In this document: positions 1 to 8,906 of the stretch, one piece after another
Numbering within the stretch: the stretch's first letter is position 1
How the letters are laid out: the number at the start of each line of letters is the position of its first letter
Translations under genes and position numbers: made by a program
Origin: Trinickia symbiotica
Lineage (GTDB): Bacteria > Pseudomonadota > Gammaproteobacteria > Burkholderiales > Burkholderiaceae
Direction of reading: 5' to 3'
NCBI RefSeq assembly: GCF_002934455.1
Contig: NZ_PTIR01000006.1
Span: 227,745 to 291,744, forward strand
DNA: 64,000 nucleotides
The notes under the pieces: generated by a model
Told to the model about the DNA's origin: nothing
Database searches by the model: none
Seen by the model: the letters and a program-made list of their open reading frames with translations, nothing else

Positions 1-360
1 CCGGGCGGCAAGGACAAGAGCTCGCGGCCGAATACGGCCGTCTTCTACAACGCGCTGTTCGAAGTGCCGAATCCGGACCATCGGCTGCGCATCTCGATGA
101 CGGCGCAGGTGAGCGTCGTCCTCGGGAAGGCGTCGCGTGCGCTAGCCATTCCGGCCTCCGCGCTCGGCGCCAAGGCGAGCGATGGCAGTCACAGCGTGCG
201 CGTCCTGGCGAACGACGGCCGCGTGGAGACGCGCAACGTCCGCATTGGCATCAACAACAACGTGAAAGCCGAAGTATTCGCTGGCTTGAGCGAAGGGGAG
301 CGCGTCATCGTCGGTACGGCCGGGAAATCGAGCGACGCGCCCCTGGACGCGGGAGCCTGA
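1..360 (+). CDS. macA: MacA-like periplasmic adaptor of tripartite efflux pump (3' part only)
   Basis: The reading frame is open from the first base of the window and stops with TGA at 358-360, so only the last 119 residues are present. The visible part carries the beta-barrel and membrane-proximal segments of an RND/MacA-type membrane fusion protein: a stretch reading RISMTAQVSVVLG followed by AIPASALG, typical of the adaptor beta-barrel, and a final GLSEGERVIVG turn common to this family. Adaptors of this type bridge the inner-membrane transporter and the outer-membrane channel. The macB-like gene starts 2 bases after its stop, so the two are certainly cotranscribed. The N-terminal signal and hairpin are outside the window. 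Confidence 0.85.
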   Translation, partial: PGGKDKSSRPNTAVFYNALFEVPNPDHRLRISMTAQVSVVLGKASRALAIPASALGAKASDGSHSVRVLANDGRVETRNVRIGINNNVKAEVFAGLSEGERVIVGTAGKSSDAPLDAGA

Positions 361-362
361 CG

Positions 363-2378
363 ATGCGCGAGCCGCTCATCGAGCTTACCGGCGTCACGCG
401 GCGCTTTCGTGCCGGCGATGAAGAAACCACGGTGCTGCGCGATGTCGATCTTACGATCGAATCGGGCGAATTCGTCGCGATCGTCGGTGCCTCGGGCTCC
501 GGCAAGTCGACGCTGATGAACATCCTCGGCTGCCTCGATCGGCCGAGCGCGGGCTCCTACAAGGTCGGCGGCGTGGACACCGGCACGCTCTCGCATGACG
601 ACCTGGCCCGGCTGCGCCGCGAGCGTTTCGGCTTCATCTTCCAGCGCTACCATCTGCTGCCGCGCGCCAACGCGATCGCCAATGTGGAAATGCCGGCGAT
701 CTACGTCGGCATGGCTCGCGAGGCTCGGCGCGAGCGCGCCCGGGCATTGCTCGCGCGGCTCGGGCTTGCGGAGCGCGGCTCGCACCGCCCGGCCGAACTT
801 TCGGGTGGCCAGCAGCAGCGCGTCGGCATTGCACGCGCCCTGATGAACGGCGGCGACGTAATTCTTGCCGACGAGCCGACGGGCGCCCTCGATAGCGCGA
901 GCGGCGATGAGGTCATCGCGATCTTGCGCGAGCTCAACGCGCTCGGTCACACGGTGATCGTCGTCACGCACGACCCCCACGTGGCGAGCCACGCGAGCCG
1001 CATCGTCGAAATCAGCGATGGCGCCGTCACAGCGGATGGCGCGAACGTCCCGTCGGCCGCGGCACCGCCGAAAGGGCGGACGTACCAAGGCGGGACGGCT
1101 CCACATGACGACGCGACGGCCGCGGCGGCGCGCGCCGTGCCGACGAGCGAACGGCTCGGACGAGGGCGGACCGGCGCGCTGGCCCGTTTCGCCGAGGCTG
1201 CCGCGATGGCTTGCTCGGCGCTCCTCGCTCATCGTTTGCGCACGCTGCTGACGATGCTCGGGATCGTCATCGGCATTACTTCCGTCGTCTCGATCGTCGC
1301 GGCGGGCGAGGGCGCGAAACGCTACATGCTCGAAGAGATCAGCCGGATGGGTGCGAACACGATCAGCGTCTATCCCGGAAGAGACTGGGGCGACAGCCTC
1401 GCCGAATCGATCCAGACGCTCGTTGCGGCCGACGCGAACGCGTTGCGCGAAGAGCCGTACGTCGATAGCGTCACCCCGCTCACGAGCCGCTCGATGCTGT
1501 TGCGATATGGCAACGTCGACGTCAACGCGCGCGTCTCGGGCGTCAGCGAAAGCAACTTCCGTGTAAGCGGCGACGAATTGGCGGCCGGCATAGCGTTCGG
1601 CGCCGAGGAAGTCCGTCGCTACGCACAAGTCGTCGTCATCGATAGCAATACCCGTCGGAAGCTCTTCGGCGAGCACGTCGATCCGCTCGGGAAGGTGGTA
1701 CTGATCGATAACGTGCCGTGCGTCGTCATCGGCGTCCGGGCGAACATGCGCGGGTCGTTCTTTATCGACAACACCACGCTCAACGTCTGGGTGCCTTACA
1801 CGACGGCGAGCGCGCGGCTCTTCGGGCAACGCCACGTCGAGGGGATCGTCGTGAGAGTTCGCGCGGGGCAACCGAGCGAAGCGGCCGAGCAGAGCATCAC
1901 CGAGCTGCTGACGCGGCGGCATGGCCGCAAGGACTTTTTCACCTACAACCTCGACAGCGTCATCAAGACGATGAACAAGACCGGCCAGGCGCTGACGCTG
2001 CTGCTGTCGCTGATTGCGGTCGTATCGCTGGTGGTGGGCGGCATAGGTGTAATGAACATCATGCTCGTATCGGTGACCGAGCGCACGCGCGAAATCGGCA
2101 TTCGCATGGCGGTCGGTGCGCGGCGTGGCGACGTGATGTGTCAGTTTCTCGTCGAGGCCGTTCTCGTCTGCCTGATGGGAGGCGCGATCGGCATTGCCTT
2201 GTCGTTCGGCGCGAGCTTCGTGCTCGAAGCGTTCGTCGACAACTGGCGAATGGTGTTTTCGGCGAACACGCTCGTCGCGGCCGTCGTCTCGTCGACGCTC
2301 GTCGGCGTGGTGTTCGGCTTTGCGCCCGCGCGCAATGCGGCGCGACTCGATCCGGTGGTCGCGCTGGCGCGCGATTGA
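363..2378 (+). CDS. macB: MacB-type ABC efflux ATPase/permease
   Basis: A 671-residue fusion of an N-terminal ABC ATPase (about residues 5-230) and a C-terminal four-helix FtsX/MacB permease with a large periplasmic domain, the usual MacB size and layout. Walker A is GASGSGKST, the signature is [15 protein letters not shown], and Walker B is [11 protein letters not shown]. The permease begins near residue 285, and the last three helices contain the family motif region [20 protein letters not shown]. MacB uses ATP to drive extrusion of macrolides, lipopeptides or toxins from the periplasm through a TolC-like channel (family knowledge). It lies between the adaptor gene and the outer-membrane factor gene. 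A GGAG ribosome-binding site overlaps the end of macA. The substrate cannot be read from sequence. Confidence 0.95.
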   Translation: MREPLIELTGVTRRFRAGDEETTVLRDVDLTIESGEFVAIVGASGSGKSTLMNILGCLDRPSAGSYKVGGVDTGTLSHDDLARLRRERFGFIFQRYHLLPRANAIANVEMPAIYVGMAREARRERARALLARLGLAERGSHRPAELSGGQQQRVGIARALMNGGDVILADEPTGALDSASGDEVIAILRELNALGHTVIVVTHDPHVASHASRIVEISDGAVTADGANVPSAAAPPKGRTYQGGTAPHDDATAAAARAVPTSERLGRGRTGALARFAEAAAMACSALLAHRLRTLLTMLGIVIGITSVVSIVAAGEGAKRYMLEEISRMGANTISVYPGRDWGDSLAESIQTLVAADANALREEPYVDSVTPLTSRSMLLRYGNVDVNARVSGVSESNFRVSGDELAAGIAFGAEEVRRYAQVVVIDSNTRRKLFGEHVDPLGKVVLIDNVPCVVIGVRANMRGSFFIDNTTLNVWVPYTTASARLFGQRHVEGIVVRVRAGQPSEAAEQSITELLTRRHGRKDFFTYNLDSVIKTMNKTGQALTLLLSLIAVVSLVVGGIGVMNIMLVSVTERTREIGIRMAVGARRGDVMCQFLVEAVLVCLMGGAIGIALSFGASFVLEAFVDNWRMVFSANTLVAAVVSSTLVGVVFGFAPARNAARLDPVVALARD

Positions 2379-2390
2379 TGAGAACAACGA

Positions 2391-3800
2391 ATGCATCGGG
2401 CACTCAAGATGAAATCCAAGCGACACGACATCCGCGTCCATGCCAGACGCCTCATTGGCGCGGTTTGCGTTAGTGCGCTGCTCACAGGCTGCATCTCGCC
2501 GAGCGGCGGTCGACTCCCCCCGGCCGTCGCGGTGCCGAGTCAATGGCTCGCCGCCTCTGACCGAGCCGCGGCACCGGCGGCTCGTCGCTGGTGGGTGGCG
2601 TTCGAGGACGCGACACTGACGGAGCTGATCGACGAAGCGTTTGCGACGAACAACGATCTGGCCATTGCCGCGATTCGCGTTCACCGGGCGCGGCTGCGAG
2701 CGGGACTCATCGCTACGAATGGGCTGCCGAGCGCGGAAGCGAACGCCGGCATCAATGTCTCGCGAGAGTTCGATTCGGCCGGAACGCGCCGTTTCGCCTA
2801 TGTGAACGCGTCGCTTTCGTACGAAGCGGATCTTTGGGGCAAGCTCGCCGCGCAACGTAGCGAGGCCGCGTGGAAGGCGCGGGCGAGCGAAGCTGACCGC
2901 GAAGCGGCCGCGCTCGCGCTGATCGGTACGACGGCGAAGCTCTATTGGCAGATCGGCAATTTGAACGAGCTGCTCGCACGAGGCGAAGCAAGCATCGCCG
3001 ATGCGGAGCGAATGGTCGAGCTTGCCAAGGCGCGCCATCGAGCCGGCGCGGCATCGGCACTCGACGTCGCTGAAGCGGAGCAGCAGGCGGCGCAGCAGCG
3101 CGCCGAACAATCGGGACTGCGGATGGAACGCGAAGCGAAGCGCAACGCACTCGCTGTTCTCTTCGATCGCGCGCCCGAGCAGCGCGCCGCCGAACCGATC
3201 GACCTCTCGACTGCCACGCTGCCGGCCGTGGGCGCAGGCTTGCCCTCGGACGTGCTGGCGCGCCGTCCCGACCTGCGCGCGGCCGAATCCCGTCTGCGGG
3301 CTTCGCTCGCCAACATCGACGTTGCGCGCGCCAGCTTTTATCCGAGCTTTGCGCTGACAGGCGAGTTCGGCACGAGCAGCGAGGCACTCGTGCGCACGCT
3401 TCAGAGCCCTGTCGCAGCGCTCGGGATCGGCCTTACGTTGCCATTCGTGCAATGGAAAACGAAGCAGCTGGAGCTTCGAGTGGCGAGCAGTGAATACGAC
3501 GAAGCGGCCGCCGATTTCCGGCAAAAGCTTCACCGAGCCCTCGCCGATGTCGAAGATGCACTCTCGGCGCGGACTCAACTCGATGCGCAAGCCGTGGAGC
3601 GCGAGCGCGCGGTCGTCGAAGCGCAGCGGGCGGCGATGCTCGCGCAGACTCGCTTCCGCGCCGGCAAGACGAGTCTTGCGCCGTGGATCGAGGCGCAACG
3701 CGCGCTGCGCCATTCGATGACGGCGAGCACGACGAACCGCCTGGCGAGGCTCGAGAACCGCATGGACCTCTATCTCGCGCTTGGCGGCGGGGAAGGTTGA
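2391..3800 (+). CDS. NodT-family outer-membrane efflux lipoprotein (TolC-like channel)
   Basis: A 469-residue outer-membrane factor of the NodT/OprM class. The N-terminus has a basic stretch, a hydrophobic segment and a lipobox LLTGC with the acylated Cys at about residue 34. The mature part shows the two repeated coiled-coil halves of the family, including the characteristic DVLARRPDLRAAESRL segment near the middle. It should form the trimeric channel through which the MacA/MacB complex exports its substrate. It starts 12 bases after macB. An in-frame ATG at 2409 (MKSKRHD) is an alternative start that would still keep the signal peptide; the upstream one gives a slightly long n-region. The operon appears to end here. 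Confidence 0.9.
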   Translation: MHRALKMKSKRHDIRVHARRLIGAVCVSALLTGCISPSGGRLPPAVAVPSQWLAASDRAAAPAARRWWVAFEDATLTELIDEAFATNNDLAIAAIRVHRARLRAGLIATNGLPSAEANAGINVSREFDSAGTRRFAYVNASLSYEADLWGKLAAQRSEAAWKARASEADREAAALALIGTTAKLYWQIGNLNELLARGEASIADAERMVELAKARHRAGAASALDVAEAEQQAAQQRAEQSGLRMEREAKRNALAVLFDRAPEQRAAEPIDLSTATLPAVGAGLPSDVLARRPDLRAAESRLRASLANIDVARASFYPSFALTGEFGTSSEALVRTLQSPVAALGIGLTLPFVQWKTKQLELRVASSEYDEAAADFRQKLHRALADVEDALSARTQLDAQAVERERAVVEAQRAAMLAQTRFRAGKTSLAPWIEAQRALRHSMTASTTNRLARLENRMDLYLALGGGEG

Positions 3801-3856
3801 AACAATGGAGCGGACCCTATGTTCATGCGTTTTCCAAACGCCAGATTCGCGCCAAG

Positions 3857-3876
3857 TGTTGACATGGTTGACAACA
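3857..3876. promoter_or_regulatory. TTGACA-containing inverted repeat upstream of the toxin-antitoxin pair
   Basis: TGTTG at 3857-3861 is repeated inverted as CAACA at 3872-3876, and the core GTTGACAAC at 3867-3875 is itself an odd palindrome. Two TTGACA hexamers (3859-3864 and 3868-3873) lie inside it, about 20-40 bases before the toxin ATG. This is the expected place for an autoregulatory operator overlapping a promoter. No convincing -10 box at proper spacing was seen, so the promoter part is weak. Confidence 0.35.
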
Positions 3877-3895
3877 TATCTGATGTGGTGCCAAG

Positions 3896-4183
3896 ATGAA
3901 GGCTGTTCTACTGACGAGGGATCGCATCGCGCTCGGCCCAGATTCGTTCGTCGCGTCGGTGCTATGGCATGTTCCACTACCTGTTCTGGGAAGCTTGCAC
4001 CAGTACAAATACAGTCTTGCCTACGTGGTTCGGGGCATATGCGAGGTTCGGTACGATAACGAGCGAGGAAAGGGCGATCATCGGCACATCGGGCATATCG
4101 AAAGTCCATACACTTTCACGACGATCGAGCAGTTGATTGCCGACTTCTGGTCGGATGTGAAGGGCTGGAGGGAACGAGAATGA
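3896..4183 (+). CDS. TumE-type toxin of a toxin-antitoxin pair (DUF6516-like)
   Basis: A 95-residue protein with the features I associate with the TumE (DUF6516) toxin family: an N-terminal RDRIALGPDSF segment, a central YKYSLAYVVRG strand, and the strongly conserved YDNERGKGDHRHIG motif. The short HRH/DHRH cluster looks like a catalytic or metal-binding site, but the activity is not evident from sequence. Its stop codon overlaps the ATG of the next gene (ATGA at 4180-4183), which couples toxin and antitoxin translation. The gene order is toxin first, the reverse of many type II systems but usual for this family. It sits just after an efflux operon with a separate upstream region. Confidence 0.75.
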   Translation: MKAVLLTRDRIALGPDSFVASVLWHVPLPVLGSLHQYKYSLAYVVRGICEVRYDNERGKGDHRHIGHIESPYTFTTIEQLIADFWSDVKGWRERE

Positions 4184-4524
4184 GAACGGTAACGCTTGGC
4201 GTGTTGTCGCAAGACGACTTCTCGAAGCGCTTCATCGCGGCATCGAAGGGAGAACAGCAGGGCGAATACATCGGCTTTGCCACGCCCGCGCTCCTGTTTC
4301 AGACGATGACGCAACTTCGCTGGGAAATTCTCGAGGCTATGACGGGCGCCGGCCCGCTCGGTCTGCGCGAGATAGCCCGGCGAGTCGGGCGCGACGTGCG
4401 CCGCGTGAGCGACGACGTCCACGCCTTGCTGAATGCTGGTGTTATCGACCGTAGCGAAGACGGCGCTTTCGAGTTTCCGTACGATGCCGTTCATGTCGAC
4501 TTCACCCTGAAAGCTGCGGCGTAG
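4180..4524 (+). CDS. Winged-helix antitoxin partner (TumA-like, MarR/HVO_A0114 type)
   Basis: A 114-residue protein with a central winged helix-turn-helix: LRWEILEAMTGAGPLGLREIARRVGRDVRRVSDD gives the recognition-helix region, and a following ALLNAGVIDRSEDGAFEFPYD gives the wing. Small proteins of this type pair with TumE/DUF6516 toxins and act as antitoxin and operon repressor (family knowledge). It is translationally coupled to the toxin by a 4-base overlap. The binding site could be the inverted repeat just before the toxin gene. The quoted helix region spans about residues 48-82. Confidence 0.7.
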   Translation: MRTVTLGVLSQDDFSKRFIAASKGEQQGEYIGFATPALLFQTMTQLRWEILEAMTGAGPLGLREIARRVGRDVRRVSDDVHALLNAGVIDRSEDGAFEFPYDAVHVDFTLKAAA

Positions 4525-4762
4525 CCCCGCACTCATCTGCGCTCGGACAGGGGCGGAAATTTTCAGACGCTTATCCTTACTTTGCCAGCGCGCACGCTCG
4601 GCCACGAGGTCCGCGGGCTTCCTGTAAACTGAGCCGCGGACTATACCGCGACCCTTTACCGTATAGGCGCACTTTGCCAGCTAGCTCATCGAGGACCGCC
4701 AATGCCCCGGCGGCGCCCCGCAGCACCTTTTTCCAAAAACCTTCAACTGAGGTCGACCAACC

Positions 4763-5065
4763 GTGATTAGACACATCGTGATGTGGAAGCTGAAAGAAAC
4801 GGCCGAAGGGGCGACGCGCGCCGAAAACGCGCGCAAGCTCAAGGAAAAGCTCGAGGGATGCCGGGACATCGTCCCTGGCATCGTGCGCCTGGAGGTCGGC
4901 ATCGCCGCGCCGGGGCTCGAATCGACTTACGATGTCGTCCTCGTGTCCGATTTCGCCGACAAGGCGGCGCTCGACGCCTATCAGGTCCACCCGACGCACG
5001 AAGCACTGAAGGCATTCGTCGGCAAAGTGCGCGAAACGCGCGAGTGCGTCGACTACGAAATCTGA
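4763..5065 (+). CDS. Dabb family (stress-response A/B barrel) protein
   Basis: A 100-residue protein with the dimeric alpha/beta barrel signature: the opening IRHIVMWKLKE, a central LEVGIAAPG, and VLVSDFADKAALDAYQVHP followed by H. This is close to full length for the family. The start codon is GTG at 4763 with GAGG 10 bases upstream; this gives the V-I-R-H start typical of Dabb proteins. Family members range from plant stress proteins to polyketide cyclases, so no specific reaction can be assigned. The next gene follows after 23 bases and is probably cotranscribed. Confidence 0.85.
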   Translation: MIRHIVMWKLKETAEGATRAENARKLKEKLEGCRDIVPGIVRLEVGIAAPGLESTYDVVLVSDFADKAALDAYQVHPTHEALKAFVGKVRETRECVDYEI

Positions 5066-5088
5066 CCAGCCGCCCGGCGCGTACTGAA

Positions 5089-5577
5089 ATGTCCGAAAAC
5101 CATTCCGCGAGTGCCGGCCCGCATCCGCAGGCAATCGAGAGCCCGTTCGTCGACCACCTCGGGGTGCGCCTCGTCTCAGCCGCGGACGGCGTGAGCGAAG
5201 TCGTCCTCGCACTCGACGAATCGCATCTGAACACATGGCGGATCGCGCATGGCGGCGTCACGATGACGCTTGCCGACGCCGCACTCGCCACGGCGGCGCG
5301 CAGCCTCGCCGATGATGGTGTCGGCGTCGTCACCGTCGAAATGAAAATCAACTTCATGCAGCCCGGGCGCGGCGAACTGCGTGCATACGGACGCGTGCTC
5401 CACCGCTCGACGACTATGGCCTACTGCGAAGGCGAAGTCCGTGACAGCGAGGGCCATTTCGTCGCAAAAGCGCTCGGTACCTTCAAATACACGCGCCGGC
5501 TCGCGATCGGGCGCGACGTCGTCGAGCAGCGACGCCGCCGGACGCCCGCGGGCAAGCCGGGACCGAGCGACGCCTGA
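5089..5577 (+). CDS. PaaI-family hotdog thioesterase
   Basis: A 162-residue hotdog-fold protein. The segment HGGVTMTLADAALATAA carries the HGG motif and the acidic residue used by PaaI-type acyl-CoA thioesterases, and VTVEMKINFMQPG is the typical central strand that forms the substrate tunnel. These enzymes hydrolyse acyl- or aryl-CoA esters, often clearing dead-end intermediates. The frame is open upstream through the Dabb gene, but the ATG at 5089 (MSENHSAS) is the sensible start because it places the fold at the usual distance from the N-terminus. It is followed 35 bases later by an SDR gene; the three genes look like one transcription unit. The substrate is unknown. Confidence 0.85.
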   Translation: MSENHSASAGPHPQAIESPFVDHLGVRLVSAADGVSEVVLALDESHLNTWRIAHGGVTMTLADAALATAARSLADDGVGVVTVEMKINFMQPGRGELRAYGRVLHRSTTMAYCEGEVRDSEGHFVAKALGTFKYTRRLAIGRDVVEQRRRRTPAGKPGPSDA

Positions 5578-5612
5578 GCCGTTCGATCGGCCTCGACAAA
5601 GGGGAAGAGCGG

Positions 5613-6467
5613 ATGGACCATTTCGACGGCAAAGTTGCCGTCATCACCGGCGCCGCGAGCGGTCTCGGTCGCGCATTTGCCGAAAAAGCCGCCGCGCTCG
5701 CCATGAAACTCGTGCTGGCCGACGTGGATGAGCAAGCACTCGCCGGCGTCGTCGATGCGCTGACGGCGACGGGCGCGCGCGCGATCGGCGTGCCGACCGA
5801 CGTGTCCGACGGCAGTTCGGTCGAGGCGCTCGCCGAGCGCACGCTTTCGGTCTACGGCAAAGCTCACTTGCTGTTCAACAACGCGGGGGTAGGAGCGAGC
5901 GGCTTGATCTGGGAAATGAACGCGAACGATTGGGCCTGGGTGATGGGCGTCAACGTGATGGGCGTGGCCCACGGAGTGCGCGTTTTCACGCCGATCATGT
6001 TGCGCCAGGACGAGCCCGCGCATATCGTCAACACCGCCTCCGTCGCTGGTTTTCTCGCGCCGCCGATGATGGGCGTCTACAATGCGTCGAAGCATGCCGT
6101 CGTCGGACTGACCGAGACGCTTTACCACGATTTGCGCCAGGTCACGGCACCCATCGGGTGCTCGCTGCTGTGCCCGGCGTTCGTGCCCACGGGCATCGCC
6201 GATGCGGAGCGCGCCCGGCCGGGTCGCTGGCGCAACGAAGGGGCGCAATCGGCCTCGCAAATTCTCGCGACCCGGGAACTGCGCAAGGCGGTGCGCGCGG
6301 GACGGCTAAGCGCGGCGGAAATTGCTGAGGCGGCATTCGATGCCGTCCGCGAGCAACGGTTTTACGTGTTTCCGCAACCGGCCGTCCTGTCCAGCATTCG
6401 GACGCGCCACGACGACATCGAGCAGTTGCGCGCGCCTAGCGATCCGCGCACCGACGAAAGATCTTGA
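5613..6467 (+). CDS. SDR family NAD(P)-dependent oxidoreductase
   Basis: A 284-residue classical short-chain dehydrogenase. The cofactor motif is TGAASGLG near residue 13, the structural motif is NNAG near residue 90, and the catalytic set is Ser in NTASVAG plus YNASK. An Asp in VLADVDE after the second strand suggests NAD(H) preference, which is an inference. A GGGGAAGAG ribosome-binding site lies just before the ATG. It follows the hotdog thioesterase and precedes a GNAT acetyltransferase gene in the same direction, so it may act on a CoA-derived or lipid-like substrate. Specificity cannot be assigned. Confidence 0.88.
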   Translation: MDHFDGKVAVITGAASGLGRAFAEKAAALAMKLVLADVDEQALAGVVDALTATGARAIGVPTDVSDGSSVEALAERTLSVYGKAHLLFNNAGVGASGLIWEMNANDWAWVMGVNVMGVAHGVRVFTPIMLRQDEPAHIVNTASVAGFLAPPMMGVYNASKHAVVGLTETLYHDLRQVTAPIGCSLLCPAFVPTGIADAERARPGRWRNEGAQSASQILATRELRKAVRAGRLSAAEIAEAAFDAVREQRFYVFPQPAVLSSIRTRHDDIEQLRAPSDPRTDERS

Positions 6468-6480
6468 GGCTCGAAATGCA

Positions 6481-6954
6481 ATGAGCGAATTCACGGTGGA
6501 GACAGGCGACTGGCCGAGGCTCGGCGCTGACGCGACGCTCGTTCGCGACGCCGTTTTCTTCCGTGAGCAGCGCATCGCGGCGCTGCACGAGTGGGACGAT
6601 GCCGACCTCGATGCGCTACACATCGTCGCGTATCGCGCTTCGGATCGCGGGCGCCGGCCCGTCGGCACGGGTCGGCTCTTGCCCGGCGGAGCGATCGGGC
6701 GGCTTGCAGTGCTCGAGGAAGCGCGCCACCGCGGAATCGGCTCAAGCATGCTGCGCACGTTGATCGCGCACGCGGCCGACCGGGGCGACGCGGCGGTATG
6801 GCTCTATTCGCAATCGCGCGTCGTGCCGTTCTATGAGCGGCACGGCTTTACCAGGATCGGCGATCCGTTCCAAGAGGCCGGCGTAGAGCACGTCGAGATG
6901 CGGCGCCCTCTGGCCATCCCGCCCGAAGCCCACAGCGCCTCGAATTCTGGCTAG
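6481..6954 (+). CDS. GNAT family N-acetyltransferase
   Basis: A 157-residue GCN5-related acetyltransferase. The acetyl-CoA pyrophosphate-binding motif is RHRGIGSSML, preceded by the IGRLAVLEE strand and followed by VVPFYERHGFTRIGDPF, the usual C-terminal motif B with a Tyr general-acid candidate. Its short N-terminal arm resembles ElaA-like members. The start chosen is the ATG at 6481, 13 bases after the SDR stop; longer in-frame starts run through the SDR gene. Its 3' end overlaps the 3' end of the convergent NRDE gene by 4 bases. The acceptor substrate is unknown. Confidence 0.85.
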   Translation: MSEFTVETGDWPRLGADATLVRDAVFFREQRIAALHEWDDADLDALHIVAYRASDRGRRPVGTGRLLPGGAIGRLAVLEEARHRGIGSSMLRTLIAHAADRGDAAVWLYSQSRVVPFYERHGFTRIGDPFQEAGVEHVEMRRPLAIPPEAHSASNSG

Positions 6955-7778
6955 CGCACCGAGTCGGCAACCGCAATATCGAAGCTGAAGCGCCGCTCGA
7001 CGCCGCCGGGCCGCACGACGTGATGAGAGCCGTCATCGTCGCTGCGTTCGATAATCTCCACCGCAAGGCGCGCGCCGTGCGCCGATACACGAAGGGCAGT
7101 TGTGCCGCGCGTACCGTAGTCGGGCGTTTCGATGAAGGCGGCCGAAAGCGCGCGTTCGCGCTCGAGTGGAATGCCCGTTGCGGGCAACTCGTCGTCCCTC
7201 GCCATCCTCGTATCGCGCATCAACTCGATCAGCTCGGCCAGCTTCGCCTCTCGGTCGAGGGCGACGAGTTCGGCCAACTCGGCACGTTTGCGCACGAGCT
7301 TAGGCCAAGGCGTATCGAGCACCGCATTCGAAATGCCATGTGTCCCGGCCCGCACGAGAAGGGGGGGAGCCTCGCCGCGGTTGCAGTACCAACCTAACTC
7401 GCGCCTGCGGAAGTCGCCGACGATCAGGTTGAAGCCGTTGTAAATGGCGCCTCGCTCGGCCACTTCTCGCAAGTAGTCGAGCGGCGCGAGGGCCGCACCC
7501 GTCAGAAAACCGGCGACGAGCGCGCCGCGTGTCGGCGCTCCGGGCCGAACGTCGCGCGGCGCCCGGTAGTTCGTCAGCGCCGCGAAACGACCATCGCGCG
7601 ACAGCCCGAGCCACGTACCGCCGCCTTCGAGATCGCGGCCCGCGAGCAGATGCGGCGCGTCCCGCCACCAGTCGAGTGGAGCGGTCGTGCGACGAAAAAA
7701 CTCGTCGCGGTTGGCGGCCAGCGTCAAAAGCGGGCCGCGCTCGGCATCGGGCCGCCAGTCGAAGACGATAAGACACAT
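6951..7778 (-). CDS. NRDE (TANGO2) family protein
   Basis: A 275-residue protein starting MCLIVFDW with the Cys2 that is characteristic of the Ntn-hydrolase-like TANGO2/NRDE family. The family motif NRDEF is present near residue 24, followed by GRDLEGGGTWLGL and ALTNYR, all conserved family signatures. Length matches bacterial members (about 250-280). The cellular role is not settled; eukaryotic TANGO2 has been linked to haem and lipid handling. It converges with the GNAT gene (stop codons overlap) and lies 15 bases downstream of ygfZ on the same strand, so the two are probably cotranscribed. Confidence 0.9.
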   Translation of the reverse strand: MCLIVFDWRPDAERGPLLTLAANRDEFFRRTTAPLDWWRDAPHLLAGRDLEGGGTWLGLSRDGRFAALTNYRAPRDVRPGAPTRGALVAGFLTGAALAPLDYLREVAERGAIYNGFNLIVGDFRRRELGWYCNRGEAPPLLVRAGTHGISNAVLDTPWPKLVRKRAELAELVALDREAKLAELIELMRDTRMARDDELPATGIPLERERALSAAFIETPDYGTRGTTALRVSAHGARLAVEIIERSDDDGSHHVVRPGGVERRFSFDIAVADSVR

Positions 7779-7793
7779 GTGGGCAGGCGCGGC

Positions 7794-8828
7794 TCAGATG
7801 TCAGTCGGCAACGCGTACGGCAACGGCTCGAACGCGAGCACCGGGCCATCCGCCGAGCCGAGGTGGATAGAGCCTTCGTCGAGCGCGGCCAGCTTGATTT
7901 CGACGAGCGCGTCGAAGCCGCCTTGCGGGGCTGCGGCAGCGTTGACGATCATGCCGCAAGGCTGAGCCGGATCGGCCGAGTGAAACACCTCACGGCCCGG
8001 GACGACGCCCGCCGTATCGCCGATATGCGCGAGGGCGGCACGCCGCTTGATCGTGCCGCGATAGTGGCTGCGCGCGACGACTTCCTGCCCCGGATAACAT
8101 CCCTTGCGAAAATTCACCGCGCCGATCACGTCGTAGTTGACCATCTGCGGCACGAACTGCTCGGCCACGGCTTGCGTGATGCGCGCCTCGCCGGCGCGGA
8201 TGTCGAGCCAATCCCATACAGCAGGACTCGCGCGCGTGAGCCTTTCCTCGAGCGCGGGCAGGCGCGCCTCGACCTCGTCCTTTGGACCGACCCACAGGTA
8301 GCGCGGGCGCGCGATTGCATCGGGCACGCGGATCAGGGCGCCGGCCGCTCCGCCGACTTGCACGTGCACGCCGTCGGGCAGCGCGTCGAAAACGGCCGAG
8401 AGCGCCCCGCGCACGTCACCCGCGAAGCCGACGACGGCTACGTTGCCGGTTACGTCGACGAGTTTTGCCTTCGCGCGCAGAACGAACATCGACAGACGCT
8501 TTTGCACGCTTGCGCACACGTCTTTCGCCAGCATCAGCCGAATCGCCTCGCCCGCGCGCCAGGCGAGCATCGTCGCGAGCAGCCGGCCCTTGGCTGAGCA
8601 GTAACCGGCAAGCCGGGCGCTCGCCGCGTCGAGATGCTGGACGTCGTTCGTGAGCTGGCCATGGAGGAATGTCGCGGCGTCGTCGCCCGCCGCCTCGATT
8701 ACGCCGAATTGATCGAGCCGCATGAAGGCGCCGCGCGCGAGAACCGATTCGAATTCGGCCGATTGGGGCCGCGGCGCGGCGGGAAGCGCGGCAGGGTTCG
8801 GATGTGCGGGTACGGTGGGGACGTTCAT
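7794..8828 (-). CDS. ygfZ: YgfZ folate-binding protein (Fe-S cluster maintenance)
   Basis: A 344-residue GcvT-like protein. The diagnostic YgfZ motif KGCYPGQEVVARS with its conserved Cys is present at about two thirds of the length, and the N-terminal part contains the DAATFLHGQLTNDV segment typical of the family. YgfZ/IBA57 proteins bind tetrahydrofolate and support assembly or repair of certain 4Fe-4S clusters (family knowledge). It is divergent from mltG with 78 bases between them, an arrangement common in Burkholderiaceae. The N-terminal 20 residues are Pro/Ala-rich and may be longer than the real start. Confidence 0.9.
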   Translation of the reverse strand: MNVPTVPAHPNPAALPAAPRPQSAEFESVLARGAFMRLDQFGVIEAAGDDAATFLHGQLTNDVQHLDAASARLAGYCSAKGRLLATMLAWRAGEAIRLMLAKDVCASVQKRLSMFVLRAKAKLVDVTGNVAVVGFAGDVRGALSAVFDALPDGVHVQVGGAAGALIRVPDAIARPRYLWVGPKDEVEARLPALEERLTRASPAVWDWLDIRAGEARITQAVAEQFVPQMVNYDVIGAVNFRKGCYPGQEVVARSHYRGTIKRRAALAHIGDTAGVVPGREVFHSADPAQPCGMIVNAAAAPQGGFDALVEIKLAALDEGSIHLGSADGPVLAFEPLPYALPTDI

Positions 8829-8855
8829 GGAAAAGGACTTCAGTCAATCCTGACT

Positions 8856-8883
8856 TTGGCGGATGCGATCAAGTTATTATATG
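8856..8883 (+). promoter_or_regulatory. Possible sigma-70 promoter for mltG operon
   Basis: TTGGCG at 8856-8861 and TATATG at 8878-8883 are separated by 16 bases in the short divergent region between ygfZ and mltG, placing a start site about 20 bases before the mltG ATG. Both boxes are only partial matches to consensus. Confidence 0.3.
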
Positions 8884-8906
8884 AGGTCTATCCGAGCCAT
8901 GTTCCG

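Noticed and set aside
189..4109. A 1306-codon open frame on the reverse strand across the macAB-nodT genes
   Set aside because: It is the antisense shadow of three well-supported genes, is extremely rich in Arg and Ala, and has no domain or start signal.
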